A stretch of DNA of 64,000 nucleotides from Dyadobacter sp. CY347 (GTDB lineage Bacteria > Bacteroidota > Bacteroidia > Cytophagales > Spirosomataceae). Both the position numbers and the translations under genes were made by a program. The stretch is from contig NZ_JAKFFT010000006.1 in assembly GCF_021502655.1 (NCBI RefSeq), forward strand, positions 100,430 to 164,429, read 5' to 3'. This document shows, piece after piece, positions 26,237 to 34,735 of the stretch; position 1 is the stretch's first letter, and each line of letters starts with the position of its first letter. The notes beneath the pieces are model-generated. The model was not told the origin of the DNA. It did not search any database and worked only from the letters and a program-made list of their open reading frames with translations.

Positions 26237-28822
26237 ATGAATAACAGTTTCCAGGACGCGGTTGTAACGAAGTACAATATATTTAATAGTCTTTTTCTGA
26301 GTTTGCCCTATCGCGGTATTTTTCAGACGGGATCGTTACTCCCCATACTAACGCAGCAAAGTGAGATCGGATTTCAGGAAGGAAAGACGCCCCGGGAGAT
26401 CATAGAGCACTTTTTTTCTGAATTACTAGAAACTGCCACATCCAAGGAAAGGGCAGATCTGCTCTTTGCATTCATCCAGTACATTGAACGACAAGTTGTA
26501 CTTTTCGACTCTGTGGAAGATGCCGCATTTGACCAAACCCATGACCTGACGGGCAAAGGATCAGTTAATTATTTGACAGACCGCCTGGATAATGATGAGC
26601 TCCGGAAAAAGCTGCTAAACAAGCTCGAAGATTTCAGCGTTAGGATCGTGCTTACCGCGCACCCAACGCAGTTTTATTCGGGTAAAGTGCTGGGAATCAT
26701 CAATGATCTGGAAGATGCGATCAAAGAAAACGACTTCACGGAAGTAAACCAGCTCCTCCTGCAACTAGGTAAAACAGCATTCATTAACCACGAGAAACCC
26801 ACGCCTTTTGATGAAGCCGTGAGTCTTTGCTGGTTTTTAGAAAATGTATATTATGACGCCATTCCTTCCATTCTCGAAAAACTGATCAATGGCCTGGGCA
26901 TGAGCGTGCACGATTGGCCTTATCCCAATGTGTACCGACTGGGTTTCTGGCCAGGCGGCGACCGCGACGGAAATCCGTTCGTTAATCCGGAAATTACACT
27001 CCAAGTTGCTGCAAGGTTGCGCGAAACACTTCTGAGAGGTTACTATCGTGATCTGAGACAATTGAAGCGCCGACTTACTTTCAAAGGAGTTGACGAAGCG
27101 ATCAGCTTGGCGGAACGCAAGATGAACAGCACGATTTTCGGGCCGTTTGAAGAGGGTTATGCCAATGCGCAGGAATTAATCGACGAATTCCTGAAAGCGC
27201 GAGAGGTTTTGGTTTCCAAGCATCAGGGCCTTTTTGTAGAGCTGCTTGACAATTTTATCCTTAAACTGAACATTTTTGGATTCTTCTTCGCAAGTCTGGA
27301 CGTGCGCCAGGACAGCCGGAAGCATGGCAAAGCCTGGGAAGATATCCTAAAAAGGCTTGAAAAGAAGATTCCTTTATTAAAATATAGCGATTACGAGGGT
27401 TGGGATGAGGCTAAAAAAATCGACTTGATACTCTCGCTGAACATTCCATTGCGGGATGAAGATTACGAAGATGAGCTGACCAAGGACATTTTGGGTTCGA
27501 TCCGTGCCATTAAAACCATTCAGGCACAGAATGGTGAAAAAGGCGCTCACCGTTACGTCATCAGCAATAACACGTCTGCATTGAATGTAATGCAAGTGGT
27601 TGCGCTGGCTAAAAATCTCATTGCTGATGAAAGCGGAAAACTTGCGCTGGACGTGGTTCCGCTTTTTGAAACGGTGGATGACCTGGCCAATGCGCCGGAA
27701 ATCATGCGGACATTGTATCAAAACGAGTTTTATCGCAATCATCTGCAAAACCGCGAGAATCACCAAACCATTATGGTTGGCTTTTCTGATGGAACAAAAG
27801 ATGGCGGTTACTTGCGTGCAAACTGGTCTATTTACCGTGCAAAAGAGGAATTGACGAAAGTATCCCGTGAATTTGGCATTAAAGTCACATTCTTCGACGG
27901 TCGTGGAGGGCCTCCTGCGCGCGGCGGTGGGAATAACCACAACTTTTATTCATCGCTAGGAACGGACATTGAAGATAAAGAGATTCAGTTAACAGTTCAG
28001 GGGCAGACAATTAGCTCCAATTATGGAACAGTAACCACTGCCATGTATAACCTGGAAAGGTTGTTTACGGCAGGGCTTGAAAATCACTTGTTCAGAGGAA
28101 ATCGCGTTGAAGATGAGCTCAATGAGGAAGATAAAGTGCTGATCGAAGAGATGGCATCATTGGCTTATGACTCGTATCTTGATCTCAAAAACCATCCGAT
28201 GTTTGTTAAATATCTGGATAAAAAGACGCCATTGCGTTTTTATGGTCAAACCAACATTGGAAGTCGTCCTACAAAGCGTGGAAATGATGATGAAGGTTTG
28301 AAATTCGAAGATTTGCGTGCGATACCATTTGTGGGTTCATGGGCGCAGATGAAGCAGAATGTACCGGGTTTTTACGGATTCGGAACCGCGATTGAACAAA
28401 TGTCGAAAGACGGTAAGAAAGAGACTATCGTGCAATTGTATAAAAAATCATTGTTTTTCAGGACATTGATTGAAAATTCGATGCAGTCCTTATCCAAAGC
28501 ATTTTTCCCAGCCACGAAATATCTGCGTGACGAACCGGATTACACCGAGTTTTGGGATAAAATGTACAACGAGTTTTTATTAACAAGGGATCAGCTTCTT
28601 GAAGTTTCCGGACAAAAAGAGCTTCTTGACAGCAACAATGTGACCAAAGTTTCCATCAAAACGCGTGAGCGGATCGTCCTACCATTGATCACAATCCAGC
28701 AATATGCATTGCAAATGCTGGCAGAAGATCCCAAGAATCTTCCGGTTGATGTAGAAACATACAACCAGCTCATCATGCGAGCCATGTTTGGGATTATTAA
28801 CGCCGCGAGAAATTCGGCCTAG
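26237..28822 (+). CDS. ppc: Phosphoenolpyruvate carboxylase
   Basis: An 861-residue anaplerotic enzyme making oxaloacetate from PEP and bicarbonate. The catalytic His motif is VLTAHPTQ, where most enzymes have TAHPTE. The glycine-rich loop is FDGRGGPPARGGG, instead of the usual HGRGGxxGRGG. GFSDGTKDGG contains the catalytic Lys, and the C-terminus ends in AARNSA, keeping the conserved Asn. These variations suggest the divergent Bacteroidota branch of PEPC. TATATTTG at 26188-26195 is a good -7 element 42 bases before the ATG, without a clear -33 box. A terminator follows. Confidence 0.93.
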   Translation: MNNSFQDAVVTKYNIFNSLFLSLPYRGIFQTGSLLPILTQQSEIGFQEGKTPREIIEHFFSELLETATSKERADLLFAFIQYIERQVVLFDSVEDAAFDQTHDLTGKGSVNYLTDRLDNDELRKKLLNKLEDFSVRIVLTAHPTQFYSGKVLGIINDLEDAIKENDFTEVNQLLLQLGKTAFINHEKPTPFDEAVSLCWFLENVYYDAIPSILEKLINGLGMSVHDWPYPNVYRLGFWPGGDRDGNPFVNPEITLQVAARLRETLLRGYYRDLRQLKRRLTFKGVDEAISLAERKMNSTIFGPFEEGYANAQELIDEFLKAREVLVSKHQGLFVELLDNFILKLNIFGFFFASLDVRQDSRKHGKAWEDILKRLEKKIPLLKYSDYEGWDEAKKIDLILSLNIPLRDEDYEDELTKDILGSIRAIKTIQAQNGEKGAHRYVISNNTSALNVMQVVALAKNLIADESGKLALDVVPLFETVDDLANAPEIMRTLYQNEFYRNHLQNRENHQTIMVGFSDGTKDGGYLRANWSIYRAKEELTKVSREFGIKVTFFDGRGGPPARGGGNNHNFYSSLGTDIEDKEIQLTVQGQTISSNYGTVTTAMYNLERLFTAGLENHLFRGNRVEDELNEEDKVLIEEMASLAYDSYLDLKNHPMFVKYLDKKTPLRFYGQTNIGSRPTKRGNDDEGLKFEDLRAIPFVGSWAQMKQNVPGFYGFGTAIEQMSKDGKKETIVQLYKKSLFFRTLIENSMQSLSKAFFPATKYLRDEPDYTEFWDKMYNEFLLTRDQLLEVSGQKELLDSNNVTKVSIKTRERIVLPLITIQQYALQMLAEDPKNLPVDVETYNQLIMRAMFGIINAARNSA

Positions 28823-28840
28823 TTTTTAAGAATATGATTT

Positions 28841-28880
28841 AAATGCTCCTGATCACTTTTGGTCGGGAGCATTTTTTTTG
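28841..28880 (+). terminator. Terminator of ppc
   Basis: AAATGCTCC (28841-28849) pairs with GGAGCATTT (28866-28874), with extra pairing inside, followed by a run of eight T. Confidence 0.9.
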
Positions 28881-28931
28881 ATGGTTCAACCAACCTGTTG
28901 CAATATCAGATGACAGTCATTAATCAGTTCG

Positions 28932-29534
28932 TCAGAGATGTCGTTTTCTTTTTGGATGCACCAGTATTTTTGTGTGAAACTTGCCGTTTGTTAAGCGAAG
29001 GGTGTCAGGTAGATTACTATCATCTTTTACGCCACACACGACCATCGTAAAGTTAAACTCGCCGAAGATCTCACCGGTAGCCATGTTTAAAGAATTGATC
29101 TGCAAATAACTTTCACTCTTTGGAAGTATCTTGAACGTATCTCCCGGCTGATCATCATAAATTTCAGAATCAAGTCTGGCACGTACTTTACCATTGTCTA
29201 TGCAAGATTCGTTTTCCTCCGAGGTCAGCAAATATTTTCCTTGGCTAAGCGGAATCTGATCAAAAAACAGAACTTGCTGTTTATATCCATTCGAATCGAA
29301 TGAATTCGAAAACATATATGCGGTTTTACGGGAACAGAGCGAATCAGTATTTTCCGAGATTCCCGCGTAGACGGACTGGTAAGCATTGTCATATAATTTG
29401 CTCCATTCTGTTCCACTCATATTAGCCTCAAAATATCCCCATGACATTCCCGCGTTTCTGTACGGAGTGTAAATCTCACAAGCATTGCTTCCGATCATTA
29501 GAATAAAGAAAGTTAAACTTTTGAATGATTTCAT
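28932..29534 (-). CDS. Hypothetical exported protein, probable lipoprotein
   Basis: I do not recognise it with certainty. With the ATG at 29534 it has 200 residues and begins MKSFKSLTFFILMIGSNAC, a hydrophobic leader ending in a Cys that could be lipidated, though the lipobox is imperfect. The pattern (FEANMSGTEW, a 'PLSQGKYLL' stretch, 'GEIFGEFNF') resembles DUF6252-type beta-rich lipoproteins. It starts 7 bases after the stop of the T9SS metalloprotease, so the two are probably co-expressed; it could be an associated surface protein or inhibitor, but that is a guess from position only. Confidence 0.75.
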   Translation of the reverse strand: MKSFKSLTFFILMIGSNACEIYTPYRNAGMSWGYFEANMSGTEWSKLYDNAYQSVYAGISENTDSLCSRKTAYMFSNSFDSNGYKQQVLFFDQIPLSQGKYLLTSEENESCIDNGKVRARLDSEIYDDQPGDTFKILPKSESYLQINSLNMATGEIFGEFNFTMVVCGVKDDSNLPDTLRLTNGKFHTKILVHPKRKRHL

Positions 29535-29541
29535 GGCGCAA

Positions 29542-31404
29542 TTATCTTGATATAAGCACTCGCTTTGTTTCAATATTTTTGCCCACCATCAGTCTGATGA
29601 AATAAATCCCGGATGGAAACTTCCTCGCGTCCCACTTCGTACTGGTAACACCATTTGGTTTGCGCATTAGATAGCTATCCGAAAGTGTTTGGATTACGGA
29701 GCCGGATTGATCCAATATGTCAAGTTTGATCTCAGCATCTGATATTGTTTTGTAATTTATGCGAACCTCATCTAAGGCTGGATTTGGAGTTGCTTCAAGA
29801 TGTAAAAGACTTTGAGAAAGAGAATCCGTTTCAACCACGCCAGTCTTGTAGGGATTGGGCATCTGTGATGTAACAGCAATAAATGCAGAAACAGATTTAC
29901 CATTTCCTGTAACCGTTGCTTTAAACCAGACTTTCTGAGTTTGATAGAAATTCCATGTAAAAATGTCCGTGGTAGTATTGGAAGGAAGATAATTAATCCC
30001 ATCATAGCTATAATGCCAGATGACCGAATATGGTGCAGATCCACAACCGTATGTCAACTCATAGCTTTTGCCACCGGGTGCCGTTACAAAAGTTGGCCCG
30101 TCAACGTAAGCAACGAAAGGTGGATTGGGATTAGGTCTGAAAGCGCTTACTGTGGGATGGGACTCGGTGATCCTTTTAGCATTGTTTTCATTATTTGTTC
30201 CCGACGGCTTTCCTCCAACTTGTATATTAGGATTGGAAAAATTTAAAAGACGGTTTTGGGCTTGTGGATCAGATATCGCCTTACCAACCATCATTGTTCG
30301 GTCTGTAACTATACCAAGGCCATTTTTGATACAATATGCTTGGGCATATGCAGGCGAACCAGCTGTGTCTTCGTGGCGGCAGCCATAAAGATGCCCAATT
30401 TCATGGGCAAATGTTTTTCTTGATGTACATGACCATATTTCTACAATTGCATATGATCGGTCGTTTTGAAGAGTAACTGTGCCCGAGCCGCCTTGTGTGT
30501 TACCACTTGAATAAACAGCATCTGTAAACAACACAACTATGTCCGCCTTATATTGATTTCGGAGGTTTTGAGCAACAGGATTTATGATTAGATTTTCGAG
30601 ATCATCGTTTAAATTTAGGGTTTCAGTAACATTCAATGGTGCGGCACCGGCCAATGTTAGCACAGCATTACTGGTTATGCCACTGTTGTATATTGTACTA
30701 TTAAATTGAGCGACTGACAAATCTGCCCAATTAACTATTGCAGCAGTACTACCAGCCAGCGCAAACGCCTTCGGCGTGTACAACACAAGCACGCGCGGGC
30801 TAATGAGTGGTTGGCAGGGATTCATCTTGGCACTTGCGTCAATGGGTGGAGCTTGCTTGGGTTCCTGCGCAGCTATTCTTCCGTTTGTAGGATGATCGTT
30901 CGTAGTAACGCAGCCGACGTCGTCGCCATTCGACATGTCAACTTCCTGCAAACAATACAAACCATCCGGTGCAGGGAAAATCTCGTAAACGCCATCCGGC
31001 GTCGATAGGTGTGCGGTGATTCTTCCTGCTTTTGACAGAATAATGACCGTTCCACGATTGTCATCTGTTTTTCCAAACCATTCAGAATCAGTGGCCGAAT
31101 AGTATTTTACCTCGCTTGCTTCTGCAATGATAGGCTTGTCTTTTCCCGGAATTTCCAATGTGAGAATCCCTTCTTTCTGCGCGGTTGCGAGTGGATTTAA
31201 ATTGATAAAGTGATAGTTTGAAATATTCGGATTCTTTTTCAAACGGGTAATATAAGCGGTCATTTCCGGGTTGTCCGGAATACTATTAATTGGAACTGGT
31301 TCTATGAATTTTTGTAGTTGGCCAAAGACTATCTTGCTGCATAGCAATGAAATAAGCATACATAGCGCATAGTTTCTCAATGGGAGGGTAAATAGTTTTT
31401 GCAT
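29542..31404 (-). CDS. Secreted reprolysin-like metalloprotease with T9SS type A sorting domain
   Basis: A 620-residue exported protease. The signal peptide begins MQKLFTLPLRNYALCML (ATG at 31404) and ends near IVFGQ. The catalytic motif is FAHEIGHLYGCRHED, an extended HExxHxxGxxH site of the metzincin type, followed by a MMV segment that may be the Met-turn. The last 80 residues form a T9SS type A domain: TPNPALDEVRINY, LDILDQSG and a terminal GIYFIRLMV...KRVLISR. It should therefore cross the outer membrane by T9SS and be released or attached. An ATG 11 codons upstream is less likely. Confidence 0.9.
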   Translation of the reverse strand: MQKLFTLPLRNYALCMLISLLCSKIVFGQLQKFIEPVPINSIPDNPEMTAYITRLKKNPNISNYHFINLNPLATAQKEGILTLEIPGKDKPIIAEASEVKYYSATDSEWFGKTDDNRGTVIILSKAGRITAHLSTPDGVYEIFPAPDGLYCLQEVDMSNGDDVGCVTTNDHPTNGRIAAQEPKQAPPIDASAKMNPCQPLISPRVLVLYTPKAFALAGSTAAIVNWADLSVAQFNSTIYNSGITSNAVLTLAGAAPLNVTETLNLNDDLENLIINPVAQNLRNQYKADIVVLFTDAVYSSGNTQGGSGTVTLQNDRSYAIVEIWSCTSRKTFAHEIGHLYGCRHEDTAGSPAYAQAYCIKNGLGIVTDRTMMVGKAISDPQAQNRLLNFSNPNIQVGGKPSGTNNENNAKRITESHPTVSAFRPNPNPPFVAYVDGPTFVTAPGGKSYELTYGCGSAPYSVIWHYSYDGINYLPSNTTTDIFTWNFYQTQKVWFKATVTGNGKSVSAFIAVTSQMPNPYKTGVVETDSLSQSLLHLEATPNPALDEVRINYKTISDAEIKLDILDQSGSVIQTLSDSYLMRKPNGVTSTKWDARKFPSGIYFIRLMVGKNIETKRVLISR

Positions 31405-31532
31405 AGTGTATGTATATAATTGAATGTTTCGATCCACCGAATGTTACTTTATTTCCAACCCTAACAAAATAATTCTATCATCCAGTTATCCTGGTGCTGG
31501 TGTCGTTTATTTATCGGTATGGTGGCCCGCGT

Positions 31533-31562
31533 GCAGAGAAAATTATCTGTAATTTTCTCTGC
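31533..31562. promoter_or_regulatory. Perfect 13-bp inverted repeat before marR
   Basis: GCAGAGAAAATTA (31533-31545) and TAATTTTCTCTGC (31550-31562) are perfect reverse complements around TCTG. The element lies between the divergent starts of the T9SS protease gene (31404) and the marR gene (31639). It has no T-run and no gene end beside it, so an operator is more likely than a terminator. MarR-type dimers bind symmetric sites, making the adjacent regulator the natural candidate. Confidence 0.5.
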
Positions 31563-31638
31563 AATTATTAGTAGACGAATAGTTGAAGGGACTTATAATT
31601 GGTGATATCAATTGCCCAAAGCTTCAACGTAACCTATC

Positions 31639-32073
31639 ATGACGCATCATTCTGATCAGCGTGCCTATTTTTTTAAGATAGACACGACAATCAAAAAAAT
31701 CCGAAATGCTTTACAAAAACAATTAACGGAGGCTGGTTTTGACCTTACAGTGGACCAGTGGGTGCTTATAGATCACATTTTCAGAAGGCAGGGAATTAGT
31801 CAGAACGAGCTTGCTGAGCTTACGTTTAAGGATCCGCCTACTGTTACGCGGATTATTGATCTGCTGGAAAAAAAGGGTTTGGTAGAACGCGGACCGGCGG
31901 CCGGTGACCGAAGGAAATTTAACCTATTCCTTACCAAATCGGGCGAATTAACCTATAATGAAGCATTTCCTATCGTAGCAGACATCCGCAGAAAGGGTTG
32001 GGGAAGTCTGAATGATTCCGATTATCAGCATTTTGTCCGTATTATGGACTCGATTTATCAGAATTTTACCTGA
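31639..32073 (+). CDS. MarR-family transcriptional regulator
   Basis: A 144-residue winged-helix regulator. The DNA-recognition helix is in ISQNELAELTFKDPPTVTRIIDLLEKKGLVERGPAAGDRRKF, shown here only in part: the TVTRIIDLLEKKGLV and GDRRKF pieces are the MarR hallmarks. Such dimeric repressors respond to phenolic or oxidative ligands and usually control themselves and a neighbour. The perfect palindrome 77 bases upstream is a likely site. The targets could be the divergent protease gene or the SIMPL gene, but a terminator separates the latter. Confidence 0.92.
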   Translation: MTHHSDQRAYFFKIDTTIKKIRNALQKQLTEAGFDLTVDQWVLIDHIFRRQGISQNELAELTFKDPPTVTRIIDLLEKKGLVERGPAAGDRRKFNLFLTKSGELTYNEAFPIVADIRRKGWGSLNDSDYQHFVRIMDSIYQNFT

Positions 32074-32105
32074 AATAGAAAAAAATAAATTTTTTTTATT
32101 GTAAG

Positions 32106-32144
32106 TGGGAGAATAACAGCTGATTGCGTTATGCTCCCATTTTT
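32106..32144 (+). terminator. Terminator of marR
   Basis: TGGGAG-ATAAC (32106-32117) pairs with GTTAT-CTCCCA (32128-32139), with single-base bulges, then TTTTT. Confidence 0.7.
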
Positions 32145-32258
32145 GTTTTAAACCTTTGGCAAATCATTGCATCTAAACTACGTTGACGGCAATATTTCTG
32201 GCGCGTTACAACGTTAAGCCTGCCGCCTGCATCTGTATTTTATAATCAATATTTACCA

Positions 32259-32999
32259 ATGAAAGCCATGAAGAAAATTATTTTGAGTTCCCTGCTTGCC
32301 ATGACCGTTTTATTCCCTGCTTTTTCGCAAATCAAATATGAACAGCAGATTGTTGCGCCTAGGATAGAAGTGGCAGGTTTTGCCGAGCTGGAAATTGTGC
32401 CCGACGAAATTTATTTTAACATTTCACTTCAGGAATATTTTGAAGACGAAAAAAACCAGAAGAATAAGGTCATTATCAGCACTTTGGAGAAACAACTCCT
32501 GAAAGCAATTGCGGATGCAGGACTTCCGAAAGAAGCGCTGTCTGTCAGTGACTTAGGTGGTTATCAAAATTACACCGACAAGAAGAAGAAACCGGCAACA
32601 TTCCTGGAAAGCAAGCAGTATGAGCTGAAAGTGAGCAGCGTTGAAAAGCTGGACGGCATTCTGTCAAAAGTGGAGAGCCGTGGCGTTCAGTATGCAAATG
32701 TGGGCCGCGTTGACCATTCGAAAAGAGAAGAATTAAAGAAACAGGTTAAAATCGATGCGCTGAAAGCAGCCAAAGTAAAAGCTGAATATCTGGTTGCTGC
32801 CTTGGACGAGAAGCTTGGTAAGGTGCTTGAAATTAAAGAACTGGATGAGAATCTCTATTTCCCTCAGCCTGTTTTTGCCAAGGCCAATGTGAGAGCTTTT
32901 GCACAAGCCGAATCGGCGGATGCAGTTGTGGATAGCGATGTGCAATATCAGAAAATCAAGATCAGCTACCGCATGCAGGCGGCTTTCGAGATTAAGTAA
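32259..32999 (+). CDS. SIMPL domain-containing (DUF541) exported protein
   Basis: A 246-residue protein with a clear signal peptide (MKAMKKIILSSLLAMTVLFPAFSQ). The mature part begins with the SIMPL pattern IEVAGFAELEIVPDEIYFNIS and continues with the helical ALKAAKVKAEYLVAAL segment. Family members are periplasmic or outer-membrane associated and form ring-like oligomers; some protect against oxidative stress. No enzymatic motif is visible. It is bounded by the marR terminator upstream and followed by the YtxH-like gene after 86 bases. A start 3 codons later (MKKII) is equally plausible. Confidence 0.88.
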   Translation: MKAMKKIILSSLLAMTVLFPAFSQIKYEQQIVAPRIEVAGFAELEIVPDEIYFNISLQEYFEDEKNQKNKVIISTLEKQLLKAIADAGLPKEALSVSDLGGYQNYTDKKKKPATFLESKQYELKVSSVEKLDGILSKVESRGVQYANVGRVDHSKREELKKQVKIDALKAAKVKAEYLVAALDEKLGKVLEIKELDENLYFPQPVFAKANVRAFAQAESADAVVDSDVQYQKIKISYRMQAAFEIK

Positions 33000-33085
33000 G
33001 CATTCATTGTGAATGTGGGCATAGTTTTTTCAGAAAACGATTTAAGTTTCGTTAAATTTAATCTCAAACTAAGTAACTGGAAATC

Positions 33086-33418
33086 ATGAGCATAAACTCA
33101 AAACACCTTGCCACATTTATTCTTGGAGCAGCCGCAGGAGTGGCCGCGCATAAGTATCTTCAAAGCGAAGAAGGCGAAAAGCTTTTGGAAGACCTGAAAA
33201 CAAAGGCTAACAATTTCAAAGCCGATGCAGAAGGTGCAATCGATAAAGCTCCTGAGTATTTTGATGAGTTGAAGAACAAAGGTGCGGACACGCTTAAAAG
33301 CAGCTTCCCGGATGCAGAAAACTTTTTTAAAGAGCTTTATGAGAAATTCGTAGGCGGTAAGGGCAGCCCGGAAACAGCAACGCCTCAAAACACACCCACG
33401 CCTGATCCCATTTCATAG
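33086..33418 (+). CDS. YtxH-like small membrane-anchored protein
   Basis: A 110-residue protein. The N-terminal FILGAAAGVAAHKYLQSEEGEKLLEDLK is a short glycine-rich membrane segment followed by an amphipathic helix, as in YtxH/gas-vesicle-like stress proteins. A long helical region follows, then a Pro/Thr-rich tail (TPQNTPTPDPIS). Related proteins are induced by general stress, but the function here is unknown. A terminator follows at once. Confidence 0.75.
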   Translation: MSINSKHLATFILGAAAGVAAHKYLQSEEGEKLLEDLKTKANNFKADAEGAIDKAPEYFDELKNKGADTLKSSFPDAENFFKELYEKFVGGKGSPETATPQNTPTPDPIS

Positions 33419-33436
33419 CTAATAATATAATGACCT

Positions 33437-33477
33437 AAATGGCCGAAGAGAGTTTTAACTCTGTTTGGCCATTTTTG
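33437..33477 (+). terminator. Terminator after YtxH-like gene
   Basis: AAATGGCC (33437-33444) pairs with GGCCATTT (33467-33474), with an inner AGAG/CTCT stem, then TTTTT. It overlaps the last codons of the convergent nudK gene. Confidence 0.85.
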
Positions 33478-34057
33478 TTAGTAAATGGTTGAGTTGAGCA
33501 TGTTGCAGCAGCATAATCGTCTTGGCATCTTTGATCTCTCCCGACCTGACCATATTCAATGCTTCCTCGAATGGCAATTCCATAACCTCAATGTTCTCCT
33601 GTTCCTGCGCACTGCCGCCGCCGGCACTCACTTTCATATCGTCACTGTATGCTGCTACAAAAAAGTAGAGGATTTCTGTAACCGAACCAGGCGACATATA
33701 GGCTTCGAATATTTTTTCGACCGCATGGATCTTATACCCAGTTTCTTCCTCCGTTTCACGCTTAATGCAATCTTCCGGGTTATCGCGATCTAAAAGTCCC
33801 GCACATGCTTCGATCAGCATGCCGTTCTTGTTCCCATTCACATAAGTTGGCAGTCTGAATTGCCTTGTTAGAATAACTGTTTGCTTTTCGCGATTGTAAA
33901 GCAGGATTACCGCGCCATTTCCTCGGTCATAAGCTTCTCTGGACTGCGTTTCCCACTGTCCGTCGGCGCGTTGATAGTCAAATGTGTATTTTTTTAGTGT
34001 ATACCAATTATCTGATAACATTTCATCAGCTACGATGCGAACACGGTCATTTTTCAT
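33455..34057 (-). CDS. nudK: NUDIX hydrolase, GDP-mannose pyrophosphatase (NudK-like)
   Basis: With the ATG at 34057 this is a 200-residue hydrolase starting [18 protein letters not shown]. The NUDIX box is [23 protein letters not shown], whose ETEEETGY core binds the metals. The [16 protein letters not shown] and GEIKDAKT segments closely follow the pattern of E. coli NudK, which cleaves GDP-mannose to GMP and mannose 1-phosphate. A GDP-mannose role fits the presence of gmd at 50.5 kb. The promoter at 34094-34123 lies inside the longer frame from 34123 and supports the chosen start. Confidence 0.85.
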   Translation of the reverse strand: MKNDRVRIVADEMLSDNWYTLKKYTFDYQRADGQWETQSREAYDRGNGAVILLYNREKQTVILTRQFRLPTYVNGNKNGMLIEACAGLLDRDNPEDCIKRETEEETGYKIHAVEKIFEAYMSPGSVTEILYFFVAAYSDDMKVSAGGGSAQEQENIEVMELPFEEALNMVRSGEIKDAKTIMLLQHAQLNHLLTKMAKQS

Positions 34058-34093
34058 TCTGATTAATTTTGATCTGTTTTGATTATTATTGAT

Positions 34094-34123
34094 CAAAAGT
34101 AAGCAAATGATTGTAGACGTCAA
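34094..34123 (-). promoter_or_regulatory. Promoter of nudK
   Basis: On the minus strand TTG (34123-34121) and TACTTTTG (34101-34094) are 19 bases apart, an exact -7 match. The start would be near 34087, giving a leader of about 30 bases. Confidence 0.55.
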
Positions 34124-34200
34124 ATATTGGTCACCATCATCCAGGAATAAAAAGCGAAAACTAAGGAGTGAATTATTAAACGGCGTGCTAACTTGTCGGC

Positions 34201-34719
34201 ATGAATGAGATCATGAAGCCAGCGCATTACTGGATTGAAAAATATGCCTTGCTCCCGCACCCTGAGGGCGGTTATTACGCTGAGACTTATCGAGCTGCGG
34301 AAACAATTCCTCTGCAAGCTTTGCCCAAACGTTTTACTGGTGAGCGGTCTTTTTCAACCGGCATTTATTTTCTGTTGGAAAGCCATAATTTCTCTGCATT
34401 TCACAGAATTCAATCAGATGAAATGTGGCACTTCTATGCCGGAGATGCATTAGATGTTTTCGTGATCAATGAAGAAAGAAGAGAAATCCAGGTGATCAAG
34501 CTGGGCAATAACCCGGAAAATGGAGAAACTTTTCAGGCAGTGGTTCCGGCGGGAGCATGGTTCGCGTCACGACCTGCAAAAGGAAGTGCCTATGCGCTGG
34601 TTGGCTGCACAGTTGCACCTGGCTTTGATTTTGCAGATTTTGAAATGGCCGAAAGGGCAGCTTTACAAATGCAGTTTCCTGAATTTGAACAGATAATCCA
34701 GGAACTGACAAGAGTTTAA
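34201..34719 (+). CDS. Cupin protein, DUF985 (Cupin_5) family
   Basis: A 172-residue beta-barrel protein. The opening [22 protein letters not shown] and the central [16 protein letters not shown], with candidate metal-binding His/Glu residues, are characteristic of DUF985, as is the closing [15 protein letters not shown]. The function is uncharacterised; the fold is close to sugar epimerases, so a sugar-related role is possible. The start is ATG at 34201, with a second ATG 4 codons on. It is divergent from nudK. Confidence 0.88.
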   Translation: MNEIMKPAHYWIEKYALLPHPEGGYYAETYRAAETIPLQALPKRFTGERSFSTGIYFLLESHNFSAFHRIQSDEMWHFYAGDALDVFVINEERREIQVIKLGNNPENGETFQAVVPAGAWFASRPAKGSAYALVGCTVAPGFDFADFEMAERAALQMQFPEFEQIIQELTRV

Positions 34720-34735
34720 ATGTCGCGGGAAATGA

